Of a stretch of DNA of 58,115 nt, positions 10,254-21,885 are shown in pieces. Under the pieces are notes generated by a model. That model did not search any database. It saw only the letters and a list, made by a program, of their open reading frames with translations, and was not told the DNA's origin. How positions within the stretch are numbered: the first letter of the stretch is position 1; each line of letters starts with the position of its first letter. The translations under genes were made by a program, and so were the position numbers. The stretch spans positions 1 through 58,115 of the forward strand of contig CALSCQ010001053.1 of the NCBI GenBank assembly GCA_943704525.1, read 5' to 3'. This DNA is from Pigoraptor vietnamica (Eukaryota; Opisthokonta; Filasterea).

Positions 10254-13200
10254 TCAGTCCTTGAGGAACGTCTTGTTGAGCAGGTGGAGCGTCTTGTTGA
10301 CGTTGAGCTGCACGTACTCGAGGTCCAGCAGCTGCTGGTTGTCGTGCTGCTTCTCGAGCAGGTCCTCCAGCTGCAGCGTCATCTCCACAATGGACTTGTC
10401 GCGGCCTGCAACGCAAAGGGGTCGGATCAGCCGGCTGTTGTGCATCGACTTCACTGAAACAAGGGGACGAAAGACCGACAAAAGGCAACCCGTGGCACGT
10501 GCACCCTTCCACGCGAATGGCATCTTTTGGGACAGGCCCGCGCACACGCATGCGCACACGAGCAACAGGCCCACAAACGCCCAATACGCACCCTTGTAGA
10601 ACAGCGCAATGAGGAATGAGCCGGGCTCCGGCGAGGAGAAGTTGAAGTAGATGTTGTTCCGCCTGCGGTGCGGTGGCGTTCAGTTGGCTGCAACAGAGCG
10701 GCCAGGCGCACGTCCCCCGCACAAAAAGCGCAACAGAGCGCCAGCGCACATCTCCTGCACAACCGTGCAACGCACCTGTTTTCCGGAACGTCGCTCTCCA
10801 CAATGACGCCCTCCTTCTCGAGCTGGACGTGGTTGAAGCGCACGGGGCCCACAGCGCGCTTGCTGCCCTCGGCGGCGCCCTTGGCCGCGCGGTCCTTGCT
10901 CTTGAGCGTCGTGCCGCTGCCCGCCTGGCTGCGCACGTTCTGCAGGTAGACCTTGTAGGCGTCAATCTGCTGGCGCAGGTAGTTGTTGTGGTCGACGATG
11001 TTCTTGTACACGTTCTGGAGGCTCTTGAGCTCGTTGTCCACCTTCTCCTTCAGCCGCGGGAGGCCCTCGTACTTCTGCGCGCAACCGCAAGGCACATGCG
11101 ATGAGCAACGCAAAACACCGCTAGACGTTCGCGGCCACATACTGGCAGACACAGCAGCAGGCCTGTCGGCAGTGATCACAAGCCGCACGCCCAACGGCAC
11201 GCGATCGCCAGCACGCCCAGTCGCCACCCGCCTGCCGAATGTCGTCGTAGAGCGACTTTGTGTCCTTGAAGCCCTGGTCCGCGAGCGACTTGAGGTTCTC
11301 CGAGATGTTGTGCCCCATCCGCACGAGCCACTGGTTGTTCGACTTTTGCGTCGCCGCAATCATCGTCTCTATCGTCGGGGGAGGCACGCCGCGGAGGCCG
11401 CGCAGCACGCGTAGTCCCAGCGCCTTCGTGTCGACCTGGAGCAGGCTCGTGGGGTCTGCCACCTTTGAGTCTCGGCTGCTTCCCGCTTGCGACTGCGAGG
11501 GGCCTGCGCGCACAGCCACCACGTGATGAACAGATGTGCTCGGCTGCACGAACAAAGTAATGCGCCACCGTGCCAGCTAATGCATACGACAGGGCTCATA
11601 GATCGAATGCCACCCACCGTCCGTAGCGGCGTCCTCCTCCCATCGGCTGAAGAGGTTGAGTGCGACGGTGCGGTTGTCCTTGCGCGGCAGCTGCTCCGGC
11701 GCCGGCCCAAGGTCGTTGAGGATGATCGAGAGGTGGTCGTTCTTGTTCGCACACTGCGCAGAGTTCACCACACTCAGCCCCTTGCTAGCGTCCGCGTGCT
11801 GCGGCACACAAGCGCACCCACCAGCTCGTCCACGTGCTTCTGAAGCTGTGCGTGCACGTTGTAAATCTCGTTCAGCGTGATGTTGATGGTCAAATCCTTC
11901 CGCGAAAGGTACACGTACTTGTCGAGCTGCGAGGAAAATCGTCAGCACACGCGCCCCAAACACAAGCCCCACTCTCACAAACAGCAGCCGACGCAGTCCG
12001 ATGCAGCCGAAGCAACAGTGTGCGCACCTCCACAGCGTCGTAGAAGTCTTCGACGTCGCAAATGTTGTCGAGGAACGCCTGGAGGCGCGGCGCGTGCTGC
12101 ACGGTGAAGTCCGCGAGGGGCGCGAGGTACGGCTCCTTCTTGAAGTTGGGCTTGTTGGCGAGGTTCTGCAGGAGCTTTGCGACGAGCGTGAGGTTGCGGC
12201 GTGCGGCGCGCGAGGGCTTGTCGGCGATGAGCATGAACGAGTGGGGCGTGACAATGGCCGGATTCACAAAGCGCAGCAGGTAGAAGCCGCCGACGAGCGA
12301 CGTGAAGTTCTCCTCGGTGGCCTCGGGGTACTTTTGGCGCATGAGGTTGCGGATCTTCTTGCTGAGCCAGCGTATGCCATAGGGGATGCTCTCGAGGGAG
12401 CCGATCAGCGTCGACAGAAACTGCTCCGTCACCGAACACAGCTTCTCGATGCGTGCGACGGAACAGCAGAGTTAAGGACGCACGGGCACTCAGCAAACAC
12501 AAGCACACATCACTCCCAAGGACTCGAAGAGGCCAACACAGCCACCATGTGCCATGGAAAAGAGAGGCGGATATGAGGCTTGAGGATCTTCTGGACGTCG
12601 GCGTTGGCCGCGGCGTCCTCGTACGACACCACGCGGGGCAGCTCGCACGTCTGCCCGGTGGTCGTCTCAATGTCGTTGATCATCTGCTCGTAGACCTGCG
12701 AAACCGACAGCGCCTCCGTCTCAGCCCACTGTGCTCCACCGCACACCTCACGCCCACCGTCACGCTGGACCAATACTGCAACCGCACACATCCGTGGTAC
12801 AGCACCAACCCACGGCGCCCCTTTCGCACACGGCCCCTTTCGCACACGTCCCATACCTTCGACGGGTCAATTTCGAGGTTGAGGTCTCTGTTTTGGATCA
12901 GCTCCTGGATGCGCTGCGAGAGGCACGACTTGAGGTACTCCTGCCCAGGGCCCCGTCTGCAACAGCAGCGGCAGTCGCCATTGTCAGATCACCAAACAGC
13001 GGCAATTGAGGGCAAGAAGACGACAGGACAAAGGCACCGGGGACCTGCAAAAGGCCAGTCGCAAGGCCCGGGGACGCACGCACCGTGTGTATGTCGTCAT
13101 CATGCGGGAGACGCACGTGTTGGCGCGCAGCAGACCCGCCATCTCCGTCGCCGTGTTGAAGTCGTACTCGAGCGCCGTCTGCAGGTGCGCGTAAGCGTGA

Positions 13201-14093
13201 GGTGTCCCGTCAGCCCTCAAACAAACACGCACACGCACGCACGCACACGCACTGGCGGCCTTTTCTCTCTCGGCACGTGTGCAAGAGGCCATTTGTACAC
13301 GCCACAGGCGAAACAGCTGCGCACCTCGAACATCTGCAGCAGCAGGTGCTCCTCGCGCGACTCGTACTGGTTGCCGTACAGCGTGAACATGATCGTCTGG
13401 AGGAGCGTGTCAATGTCGGCCAGCGAGACGAGGGGGCCCAGCGACGCCATGATGCTCGGGCGCGTCTGCAGCAGAAAGAAGAGGTTCCCGTAGTGCTGTC
13501 GCTTGCGGTCGTCCTTGATCGAGCCGGCGACGGCGGGCTCGTTGTCTTCGAGTTGGTCCGCGAGTTCCTGCGCAGCAAGAGACATGCGGCATGAGACAAG
13601 CAGTTCGCACGCGTGCGCCAAGCCGCGCCATGCCGTGAGACTCGAGGGCCCTTGTGCCGCGCCCCAGCCCACGACGCCCACCTCGAACGTGATGCGGTGG
13701 TTGATCAACAGCGCAATGCGCGAGTCGAGATAGCGCACGTCCTTCTCGAGCGCAAAGTTCTGCTTGCTGTGCACTGAAATCTTGTGCTTCAGGTCGTTCA
13801 ACAGCTTTTGCGCTGCAATCACGTCAAACACATCAGTGACGGCGCAGTGCAAAAAATATCGCAGCAATTGGCACTGACAACAGCGGGGACGAGCAGACTC
13901 CGCACAGCGCGGACAATGATTCGCGCGAACGACGGCATTCCCATGCTGAGAAGAGGGGACACGCACCGCGCGCAAGGTCGTCGTCGACTTCCTGGTCCAG
14001 TTCGCCCCCCTTCGACCACAGCTGACTAAAGTCGCGCACAAACACAGACGCGCGCCGGAGCTCCTCCAGCCGCTGCGCCTGCGCGGACGCCAT
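10254..14093 (-). CDS. IQGAP-related protein (RasGAP-like GRD + RGC, no CH or IQ)
   Basis: Thirteen exons: 14093-13967, 13812-13682, 13567-13325, 13178-13084, 12956-12857, 12695-12575, 12452-12028, 11926-11822, 11753-11618, 11503-11232, 11074-10776, 10662-10592 and 10405-10254, exactly 758 codons plus stop. The N-terminus is coiled-coil. The central GRD runs from about residue 100 to 415 and carries the FLR-type motif [12 protein letters not shown]. The RGC domain (about 600-758) ends [10 protein letters not shown], like IQGAP tails. There is no calponin-homology, WW or IQ segment, as in Dictyostelium DGAP1/GAPA, which scaffold Rac and cortexillin at the cortex. IQGAP-type GRDs usually lack GAP activity; the finger region here was not resolved. 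Intron 6 (12453-12574) is a U12-type AT-AC intron; intron 10 has a GC donor (GCGGGT). Subfamily is inferred from domain content. Confidence 0.9.
12453..12574 (-). other. U12-type AT-AC intron in the IQGAP-like gene
   Basis: Reading the minus strand, exon 6 ends ...AAGCCTC and is followed by ATATCCGCC. The branch site TCCTTAAC is an exact match (branch A at 12472, 19 nt from the intron end) and the acceptor is CGCAC. Splicing in phase 1 gives [16 protein letters not shown], which matches the RIE-type start of the IQGAP GRD. Reading through instead gives a short tail ending in a stop, and no GT-AG pair serves as well. Confidence 0.88.
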
Positions 14094-14852
14094 GGCGGCG
14101 CGCGCGTGCCGGCAGTGCGCACGGCAAACCCACGCAAGTTGGCAGCGAACGTGTGAGGGTGCAGGGCGGGCGCGAGACAGCACTGGACAGAGGTCAGGGA
14201 TGCGTTTGCGCTCTCTGTGTCCGCGACAACGGCGTGCGAATGCCCTTCTTTCACGCGCCGCTTGCGTACGAGAGGGCGCGTTATGACGGCGAGTGCGGGA
14301 CTGTGTGCGTGTGCGTGTGCGTGCAGCCGCGGGTTTCGGGCGACGCCGTGTTGTTGTTGTGAGCGCAACAAAGAGGGTGGCTCACCCGTGGCCGTTTATT
14401 TGGTGTCCACTTAAATTTGGCATATTTTTCGAGTGTTTCAACGATCGCACCGCAGACAGTGCGGCTGCGCGCAATTAGACTGAGCGGACCATCGAAATTT
14501 CTGCAAAAGAGAGTGAAAGGTTCAATCTACTTCGCCGGGGGAGTCCGTGTCCGCGGGCTGTTGTGGCCCAACTCGGCACTCACCCCTTCTCGTGTGTACA
14601 GCATATGTGCGAGTGTAGTTGTGCGTGCATGCCCGTGCAGCTTGACGCCAAGAGCACAGTGCACTCCCTCTCCGCGCGCAGCAAACAACCCGCGCGTCAC
14701 ACAGGGCTTCCGGAGTGTTGTGGAGCGGCGATTTGACTGACGATCATCACTGCTGCCGTTTGCGTTCCCCCTGTGGCCCTTACGGCGCAATCGTCCGACA
14801 GCGGGCAGCTCGCTCGCGCGCGGCCATGTGAGGACGCCCTCCACTCGCTGTG
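14094..14852. promoter_or_regulatory. Divergent promoter region, IQGAP-like (-) / TH1 myosin (+)
   Basis: 759 bp between two head-to-head starts. No supported exon. A GTGTGCGTGTGCGTGTGCGTG patch lies near 14300 and an AT-richer core at about 14390-14440, where initiation is most plausible. No specific factor site was recognised. Confidence 0.5.
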
Positions 14853-17800
14853 ATGCCGGCGCGCGGGGGGCCGCCCAGCCCCACTTCCCCTGCCATGCAC
14901 TCGCAACCGCCGCTGTCGCCGCGCGACGCAAGCGCGCCGCCTGCATCCCCGTCCCCTGGGGCCATGACGCGGCGGCCGTCGTTGGCCCCGCGGCGCGAGT
15001 CAAGGGGTGCGGGAAGAAGAGAGTCGCAGTCCGGGTGCGTGCTGCGGCAGCGCTGAACTCTTGCGTTGTGTGGTCGTTGGAGTGCTCGCGCGTGTAGTCG
15101 TTGCGTGTGTTGCACATAGGGCTTACTCAGGACATGCAGCGACGTGGGCGACCTAGTGCTTCTGCCTGACGTAACGGAGGATGCCGTTGTGGAGGCGCTC
15201 GTGCGGCGCTTTGGGTGCGGTCGCATATACACGTTCGCGGGCGATATTGTCGTCTCCATGAACCCGTTCAAGGTGAGTGCGACCCTGCTCTGCATCGCTT
15301 CCCGCGGGAGTCCCCTCGCTTAGCTGAGCTGAACACAGGCGCTGGACGTGTACGGGCCGAAGGAGGTGGCGCTCTTCCGCGAACATGCATACCATTCGAA
15401 TCGCCCGCCGCACATTTTTGCGGCCGCAAGTCGCGCGTACCGTGCGGCGACGCGCCTGGGCACTCCGCAGGCCCTGCTGTTTGGGGGCGAGAGCGGCAGC
15501 GGCAAGTCGGTGGGTACTCGTGCCGGTGACAGGCCCCGCCATGTTGAGTGCGCGTGCTGATACTGCCGTGCGATGTGTGGCGCAGGAGGCGTGCAAAGCT
15601 GCCGTCGCTTTTTTGGCCGCGGTGTCCGGACGGGACGGGGCGCCGACTGCCGCGGGCCGCACGCTGGTGGACACGGCGGTGGCGCTGGAGGCACTGGGGA
15701 ACGCGCGCACGCAGCGGAACGACAACAGCAGCCGCTTTGTGAAGCACGCGGAGCTGCTCCTCGATGTCCGCGGGCAGGCTGTTGGCGCGCGCATTCACGC
15801 CCACATGCTCGAACGCTCCCGCGCGACGTCCCCGGCGTCGGACGAGCGGAACTTCCACGTCTTTTATCAACTGCTGGCGGGCGCCGACGACGCCCTGCGC
15901 TCCCGCCTCGAGCTCTCGCGCGACCCGAGGGCCTTTCGGTACCTGCGCCGGTCGCAGATTGAGCCCTGGCCGTACGCCCCCGACGATGCAGCCGGGTTTG
16001 CGGCGACGGTGCGCTCGTTGGAGGCCGCGCTGTCCCCCGCTGACATCGGAATTGTATTTGGCACACTCGCGGCCGTGCTGCACCTCGGCAACGTGCGTTT
16101 CACTGGCGCCACGCAGAACGGCGCGCCGGCGCCTTCGTCCGACAGCGAGGCGCCGTCGCCCATGGGCTCGCCCACGACGCTGCGCCGGTCGCGCACGCTC
16201 GAGGGCCCCAGCGAGGCCGCGGTGCGACCGGACGGTCACCTTGAGCGCGCTTGCGCCTTGCTCGGGTGTGACGCCGGGGCGCTGCGGCAGGTGATGACGA
16301 CGCGCGCGGTGGACGCGTGCGCCGGCGACCCTGTGCGAGTTCCCATGGACAAGCGGCAAAGCCGCGAGGCGCGCGACGCCGTGTGTCGGGCGCTGTACCA
16401 GCGGCTGTTTGAGTGGATTGTCGCGCGGATAAACGAGCGGGCGGCAGTGCCGAAGAATGCCCCCGGCAGCCTGCCAGGTTGCGTCGTGGGTGTGGTGGAC
16501 GCGTGCGGCTTTGAGACGGCGAAGGTGGGTGCGCGGGGTGCCCGTTGCAGCGGTCGTATTGTGCGTGGCCCTTCGGTGTCATTTCGTGCATCCTGCTTCC
16601 CCGCTCATGCCACCTTCGCACAGGTCAACACCTTTGAGACGTTCTGCGTCAACTACGCCGACGAGCGGCTGCAGCAGCTGTTTGTGCACTGCACGCTGCG
16701 TGCGGAACAGGATGACTACGTGGCGGAGGGTATACCCTGGGCGCTGGTCGAGTATTTCAACAACGAGCTCGTGTGCGACCTTCTGGACAAGGTGCGCCGT
16801 CCGTGCCGCGCCGTGCTGCGTGGAGTCTGTGCCATTGCTTGTGCTTCAATTCGCGTGCGTTGCCGTGAAATTTCCACCGCGGTTGCGTCATGCTTGTGGC
16901 TTGTGTGCACCAGGGCCAACTCACCGTCCCGAGCAGAAACCGTCCGGCATCATCCCAATCGTCGACGAGGAGTGCGTTCTCGGCGATAAGACGCACTACT
17001 CGCTCGTCCAGAAGCTCAACGCCCACTGCCTCCGACACCCGCACTACGAGCAGAAGGTCCTCGCGCGCAAGCACGGCTCGACGGGGTTCATCGTGAAGCA
17101 CTTTGCGGGCACCGTCACCTACACCACAAACGACTTTCTCAGGCGAAACCGCGACGTCTACAACCGCGATGCGACGGAGGCGCTTGTCACCGCGGGCGCC
17201 ACGGGGTCGGGCATTGTGGCGACGCTGTTCAAGGACGTGGAGCGCCCGCCGCCGCCCTCCCCGCAGCACGACGCCAAGCCGCCGCGCGATGCCCCGTCGA
17301 CTTCGTTTGCCCGGCGCGAGTCTCTGCAGGGCGACACGGTGCCTGCGGTCGCCGCACAGTCGCAGGTTGCGGCTGCTCGGAGGCACTCGTCGATGGCCGT
17401 GGCTTACGCAGGCGTGCGCCGCATCGTAACGCCCACGCCGCAGGACAGTCGACGTCGTACCGAGACGGTCGCGTCGCAGTTTCGTGGGCAGCTGCAGACG
17501 CTCCTTGCTGCTATCTCGGCGTGCACCGTGCACCACGTGCGCTGCATCCGCCCGAACGCATCGCGTATTCCATCGATGGCGGACGAGGCACTTGTGCGAG
17601 CGCAAGTGCGCACCCTATGTGTCGTGGAATCTGCGCGACTGCGTCGAGCCGGGTACAGCCTACGCCAGCCCTTTGCGGCGTTTGTTGCGCGCTATCGCAT
17701 GCTGTGCCCCACCACGTGGCCCCAGACGCGCACTTCGGGCGCTGCCGACCTCGTGGCCGCTCAGCGCGACGCCGTCGCAAGCATCATGCAGCAGGTCGGC

Positions 17801-19855
17801 GTCGCCGCGGGGGAGTACGCGCTCGGACGCACGCGCGTTTTTGTGCGCGAGTCGTCGACGGTGCTCTTCCTTGAAGCCCTTCGCGAGCGCGCACTCCCTT
17901 GGGTCGCGGCCATCATGCAGCGCGCGTGGCGAGGATACGCAGCGCGGTCGTTCCTGAGGCGGTATAAAGCCGCGCGCACGATTCAAGCAGCGTGGCGGCG
18001 ATTTGTCTGTCGGCGGGCGTACGTGCGGACGCGCGCCGCTGCAACCATCCAGGCACACTATCGCGGCTACGCTGTGCGGCAGCGGCTTCGCAGGGACCGC
18101 GCCGTCACGACCATTGCGCGCGTGTGGCGCGGGTACTCGACGCGGCGGCGGATCTTCCAGAGCAAGGCAGTGCGGCTCGCGGGCACGGTGCTTCTGCAGG
18201 CCGTGCTGCGGCGGCGGTTCCAGCGGCTGCGGCTGCAGACACGCGCGGCGCGCACCATCCAACGCCACGTGCGAGGCTTCCTCGTGCGGAAGAACCTGCA
18301 CAAGATTCGCGCCGCCATCATCATACAGATGCACTTCCGGCGGTACCGCGCGAGGCGGCACTGCGCTGCCGTCGTGCTACAGAGCCGCTGGCGTGCTCGA
18401 CAGGTGAGTGTGCGCTCTTTGTGTTTGTGTGAGTGTGGGCACTTTCTCCTGGTGTGGGAGGCGTCTATGGTTGTGTTGGTGAGCTGACTTCTGCGTCCAT
18501 CCCCCCGTGTTATCCAGCTGCGGCGGGCATTCGCCGCACAGCGCCGCGCCGTCCTCCTTTTCCAGTGCGCGTGGCGATTTGTGCGCGTGCGGCGAGCGGC
18601 CCTTACGGTACAACGGCACTTCCGCGGCCGACGTGCGCGCTCCTTCTTCCTGCAACACAAGCGCGCTGCGCTGCGCATCCAGGCGGCCCTCCGCGCTTAC
18701 AAGGCTCGCATCTACTTTGAGGCTCTCCTGCGCGCGTTCAACGCCAGCGGCCCGTGGAACCGCAAGGAGTTTCCCGCGCCGCCGTCGATGCTGCGGCGGA
18801 CGTGCGATGCGCTCGACCTCCGTGCCAAGTGGAAGGTGGCGCTGGCGGGGCGGTTCATCGCGACGATCGCGCGTCAGGAGAAGATGGCGTGGATGCACCG
18901 CAAAGTGCGCGCGAGCGAGCTGTTCCGCGGGCAGAAGTCCGGCTACGCGGCGTCCGTGGCGGAGGTCTTCGCAGGCGACTACCTCAAGCTTGCCCGTGGG
19001 GCGCAATCGGTCGCGCGGAAGAGCGCGAGCGGTGGGTGCTCTGTGACTCGGACTCGGCCGACTGCCCGTGTGTTTTGGTTCGGTGTCTTTGTCATGACTG
19101 CCTCGCTTCTGTGTACTGACGCCCTAACGCTCCTCGCAGAGGACGATGCCGCGTCGATTGCGCTGTCCGTGAGCGCGGTGTTCTCTGACGTCGTCAACAA
19201 GGTGAACCGCAACTGGCGGGTGGACGCCGCCGCCGTCGCAGTGAGCGTGGACGCGTTCTTCCGCCTCAATCCGAAGACGCTGCGCGTGAAGGAGCGCATC
19301 CTGCTGTCGAGCCTGCAGGAGGTCGCGATGAGCCCCTACGCCGACTGCTTTGTCGTTTTCAAGTTTGCGGGTGGGTGGCGGGCCACACGCCTGTGTGCGT
19401 TTTGTGTGTGTGCCGTTGCGTGGTAATGTGCTTGCATCGGTTAATGTGCGTGGGCTGTTGCCGGGATCGTCGCGCGATGGTTGGTGCTCATGCCAGATAA
19501 TGCGCCGCACTGCAGAGCGCCACTTCATCTTTGAGTGCCGTCGCTACGTCGAGCTCGTCACCCTCGTGAGCGAGGCGTACCAAAAGGCCACCAAGATTCC
19601 CCTGCGCGTCACGTTTGCCGACGTGTGAGTGGCTGTCGCATGCAGACGGCACGTGACCTTTGGCGCCGCATGCGCACTGACCCCTTCCTGGCACTCCCAC
19701 ACTCCCGCAGGCACGACATGTACTTTGCGCAGCAGTCGTGGAAGGTGCACTTTCAGGGCGACCGCGCGGCCAAGGCGGCGCGCATCCAGCAGAAGGACCG
19801 CTCGACCATTCTGGTCAGCTGTCCGACGCTGCCTCAGCCCGTGACGGACAAGTAG
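14853..19855 (+). CDS. Myosin with TH1 tail and about ten IQ motifs (class I-like)
   Basis: Ten exons: 14853-15034, 15131-15272, 15339-15509, 15586-16524, 16624-16791, 16937-18403, 18518-19031, 19140-19370, 19516-19624 and 19711-19855, joining to exactly 1,355 codons plus stop. A short S/P/R-rich leader precedes the motor. The P-loop is GESGSGKS (about residue 158; usual GESGAGKT), switch I is NDNSSRF (about 210) and switch II is DACGFE (about 470; usual DISGFE). The neck (about 860-1090) is a run of IQ-like repeats such as TIQAAWRRFVCRRAYVR and TIQRHVRGFLVRKNL, roughly nine or ten. The tail is a TH1 lipid-binding domain (RASELFRGQKSGYAA, then VVNKVNRNWRVD and HFIFECRRYVELVT). Class I myosins tether membranes to actin, usually with one to six IQs, so this lever arm is long. 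The start ATG is the first in an open exon; an upstream one is possible. Confidence 0.92.
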
Positions 19856-19880
19856 GCGCGCATAGGAGGGCCATTCTCGC

Positions 19881-21512
19881 TCAACTGTATTGTTGGGCAA
19901 TGACAACGGCCACAATCACAACGAGCACCGTGAGGACGACCAGCAGCAGCCGCATGTTCCGCTGGAAGCGCGCCAGCTCTGCTTCTGCCTCGGCCTTGTG
20001 TCGCGCGCGCGCTTCTTCCACGGCGCGGTCGAGGCGCTCCTTGGCCTGTCGCTGCGCCGTCTGCTGCATGCGCTCGAGGTCCTTCTGGAACGTCTCGCGG
20101 TGCTCGTTGTCCTGCGCGTGCATCCTGTGAAAAATGCCGCGCGTGTGAGCTCGACAGTGTGTGCGTGTAGGGGTGTGTAGGTGTGACTGTCGGCGGAGTG
20201 TTGTGCATTTTTTGCGTCGTCTGGCGTTGTCGAATTGCGCGCGTTTCGTAATGCAAACTGGCATTCCAACGCGCCTGTCCCATGCTCACGTGACAGCACA
20301 CACGCCACGCACCTCTTGAAAAAGAGAATGACGCCGTCCTTGCCGTTGCCCGCCTTCGTGAGGTCGATGCAGTACGACAGCACGAGCGACTGGAACAGGA
20401 AGCGCCGCCCCTCGCACTTTGGGTCCGCGTTCACCTGCGTCGCGTCCACCGTCCCGTCGTCCTTCATGACCTCGTAGTACTTGCGCACGTAGGCGTCCAC
20501 TGCCATGAGGCACAGCGCATCGGCGCACTCGTCTGCGAGGATTGCGGGATGCTTGCTGATGAAATCGTACGAGTCCTTGAGGCTGGCGAGCTGCCCAAAG
20601 TCCGACACGAGGCCGTCCATCGCCTTGGCCCACTCGTCCTGCACGGCACACACTCAGTCGCAGACATATCAACCCACACGCACCGACGCATTGCAACTCG
20701 CGCGCGCACACACACAGCAGAGCATGCGCACTTTGCAGAGCACGCACCAGCTTGCGCTCAAAGTCCGCCTTGGCCTCTTCCTCGGGCAGCGACGTGTCCA
20801 TCTCCGGCGCCTTGAGCGCGGGATCGGAGCTGTCGTACTTGTTGATCACCTGCGCACGGCACGCGTGAGGCGCTGCAGAGTGGGAAACAGCGGCGCCTCA
20901 ACCGATAATGTCCCGCAGGGGGCACCAACGACCGCCAGTTACGCTGACGCTGAATTGGCACACAGGCCACCGCCCACCGTCTTGCTTATCGCCCCGTCCT
21001 GGCAGAGCGTCCGCGAATTCCACCGCGGGTACTTGATCTTCTTCTCGCGCAGCTCGCGCTCCTTCTGCGCAAACTTTTCCGCCTGCGCCTGCATGTCATG
21101 CGCCTGCTGGCGCAGCTTCTCCTTCTCCTCCTCCGTCGCCGCCGCCTCGATCTTCGCGTCAAACTCGGCAACCATCGCCGCCGTGCGCTTGTGCAACTCC
21201 GCAATCTCGCGCTCGTGTGCAGCCTCCTTCTCGTCGCGTATCTCGCGCGCTTCCTTGCTCCATTTCCACAGACTTTGCTGCACATGCGGGCACCCGTGTG
21301 AGCAATCCCTTCAACAGCGCCTGTTGTACCTTAACTGTTCCGAGTGGAGGCATGTCCGCACCTGGTCGACGTTGGGATGGTAGAGGTCCTCGTCGTCGCT
21401 CACTTCGATGGTGCTGCAAGGGGGTGCTGTGAGCACGCCGTCCCTTTGCACTGCACCAGCCACCGACAGCGACTAGGCACACTCACCCCCACTTGTCGTA
21501 GTTGACCGGCAT
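19881..21512 (-). CDS. CDC37: CDC37-family kinase co-chaperone with C-terminal membrane anchor
   Basis: Six exons: 21512-21487, 21413-21362, 21277-20978, 20849-20748, 20638-20313 and 20124-19881, 349 codons plus stop. The N-terminus MPVNYDKWGTIEVSDDED contains the CDC37 signature, with the CK2-type serine at residue 14, followed by HPNVD, a coiled coil, then KYPRWNSRTLCQDGAISK. The middle domain (FGQLASLKDSYDFISKHP onward) fits the Hsp90-binding region loosely. Uniquely, the protein ends in a charged coiled coil followed by about 20 hydrophobic residues (MRLLLVVLTVLVVIVAVVIA) and a five-residue tail (QQYS preceded by A), the layout of a tail-anchored membrane protein. Family role: delivery of protein kinases to Hsp90 in the cytosol. 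I infer a membrane-tethered variant, probably ER or mitochondrial outer membrane. The stop lies 25 nt from the myosin stop on the other strand. Confidence 0.88.
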
Positions 21513-21685
21513 TCTCACACAACAACCGCAGCACTTCCGTCCTCTGTTGGCCAAACGCACCCCCTCGTGCACGCACGCACAGTGTATCTCAGCGTGGCTA
21601 TGCAGGCGTTAGTGGATGCACTTGTACGCCGATAAAAGTGCGGGGTACTTTGCGTGTTTCACACTGGAATGCGACCGGACACAAC

Positions 21686-21697
21686 CCGAGATCTCGG
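21686..21697. promoter_or_regulatory. Palindromic element CCGAGATCTCGG, copy 1
   Basis: Perfect 12-bp inverted repeat, 174 bp from the CDC37-like start and 189 bp from the peptidase start. Confidence 0.6.
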
Positions 21698-21721
21698 CGG
21701 ACGCCATGACAACCGCAAATT

Positions 21722-21733
21722 CCGAGATCTCGG
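21722..21733. promoter_or_regulatory. Palindromic element CCGAGATCTCGG, copy 2
   Basis: Second perfect copy, flanked by TT and TACAGC. The pairing with copy 1 suggests cooperative binding. Confidence 0.6.
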
Positions 21734-21885
21734 TACAGCTGTTACTCGAGTCACGGGCCTCTACCCCGGATGTCTCGTCCAATCTCTCTGCTTTTTGTTG
21801 TATCTTCTCCCACTAAAGATGCTCCGCTGCGTTTCGTATTTCTCTCTGTGTCAGTTCTTTCTTCTTCAGCATAGCAGTCGCCAAC

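Larger units (their letters stand above)
21513..21885. promoter_or_regulatory. Divergent promoter, CDC37-like (-) / S28 peptidase (+)
   Basis: 373 bp between opposed starts. It contains two perfect copies of the 12-bp palindrome CCGAGATCTCGG at 21686-21697 and 21722-21733 (36 bp start to start). The same element recurs in pairs in the arrestin promoter region near 43175, so it is a good candidate for a dimeric transcription-factor site. Confidence 0.6.
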
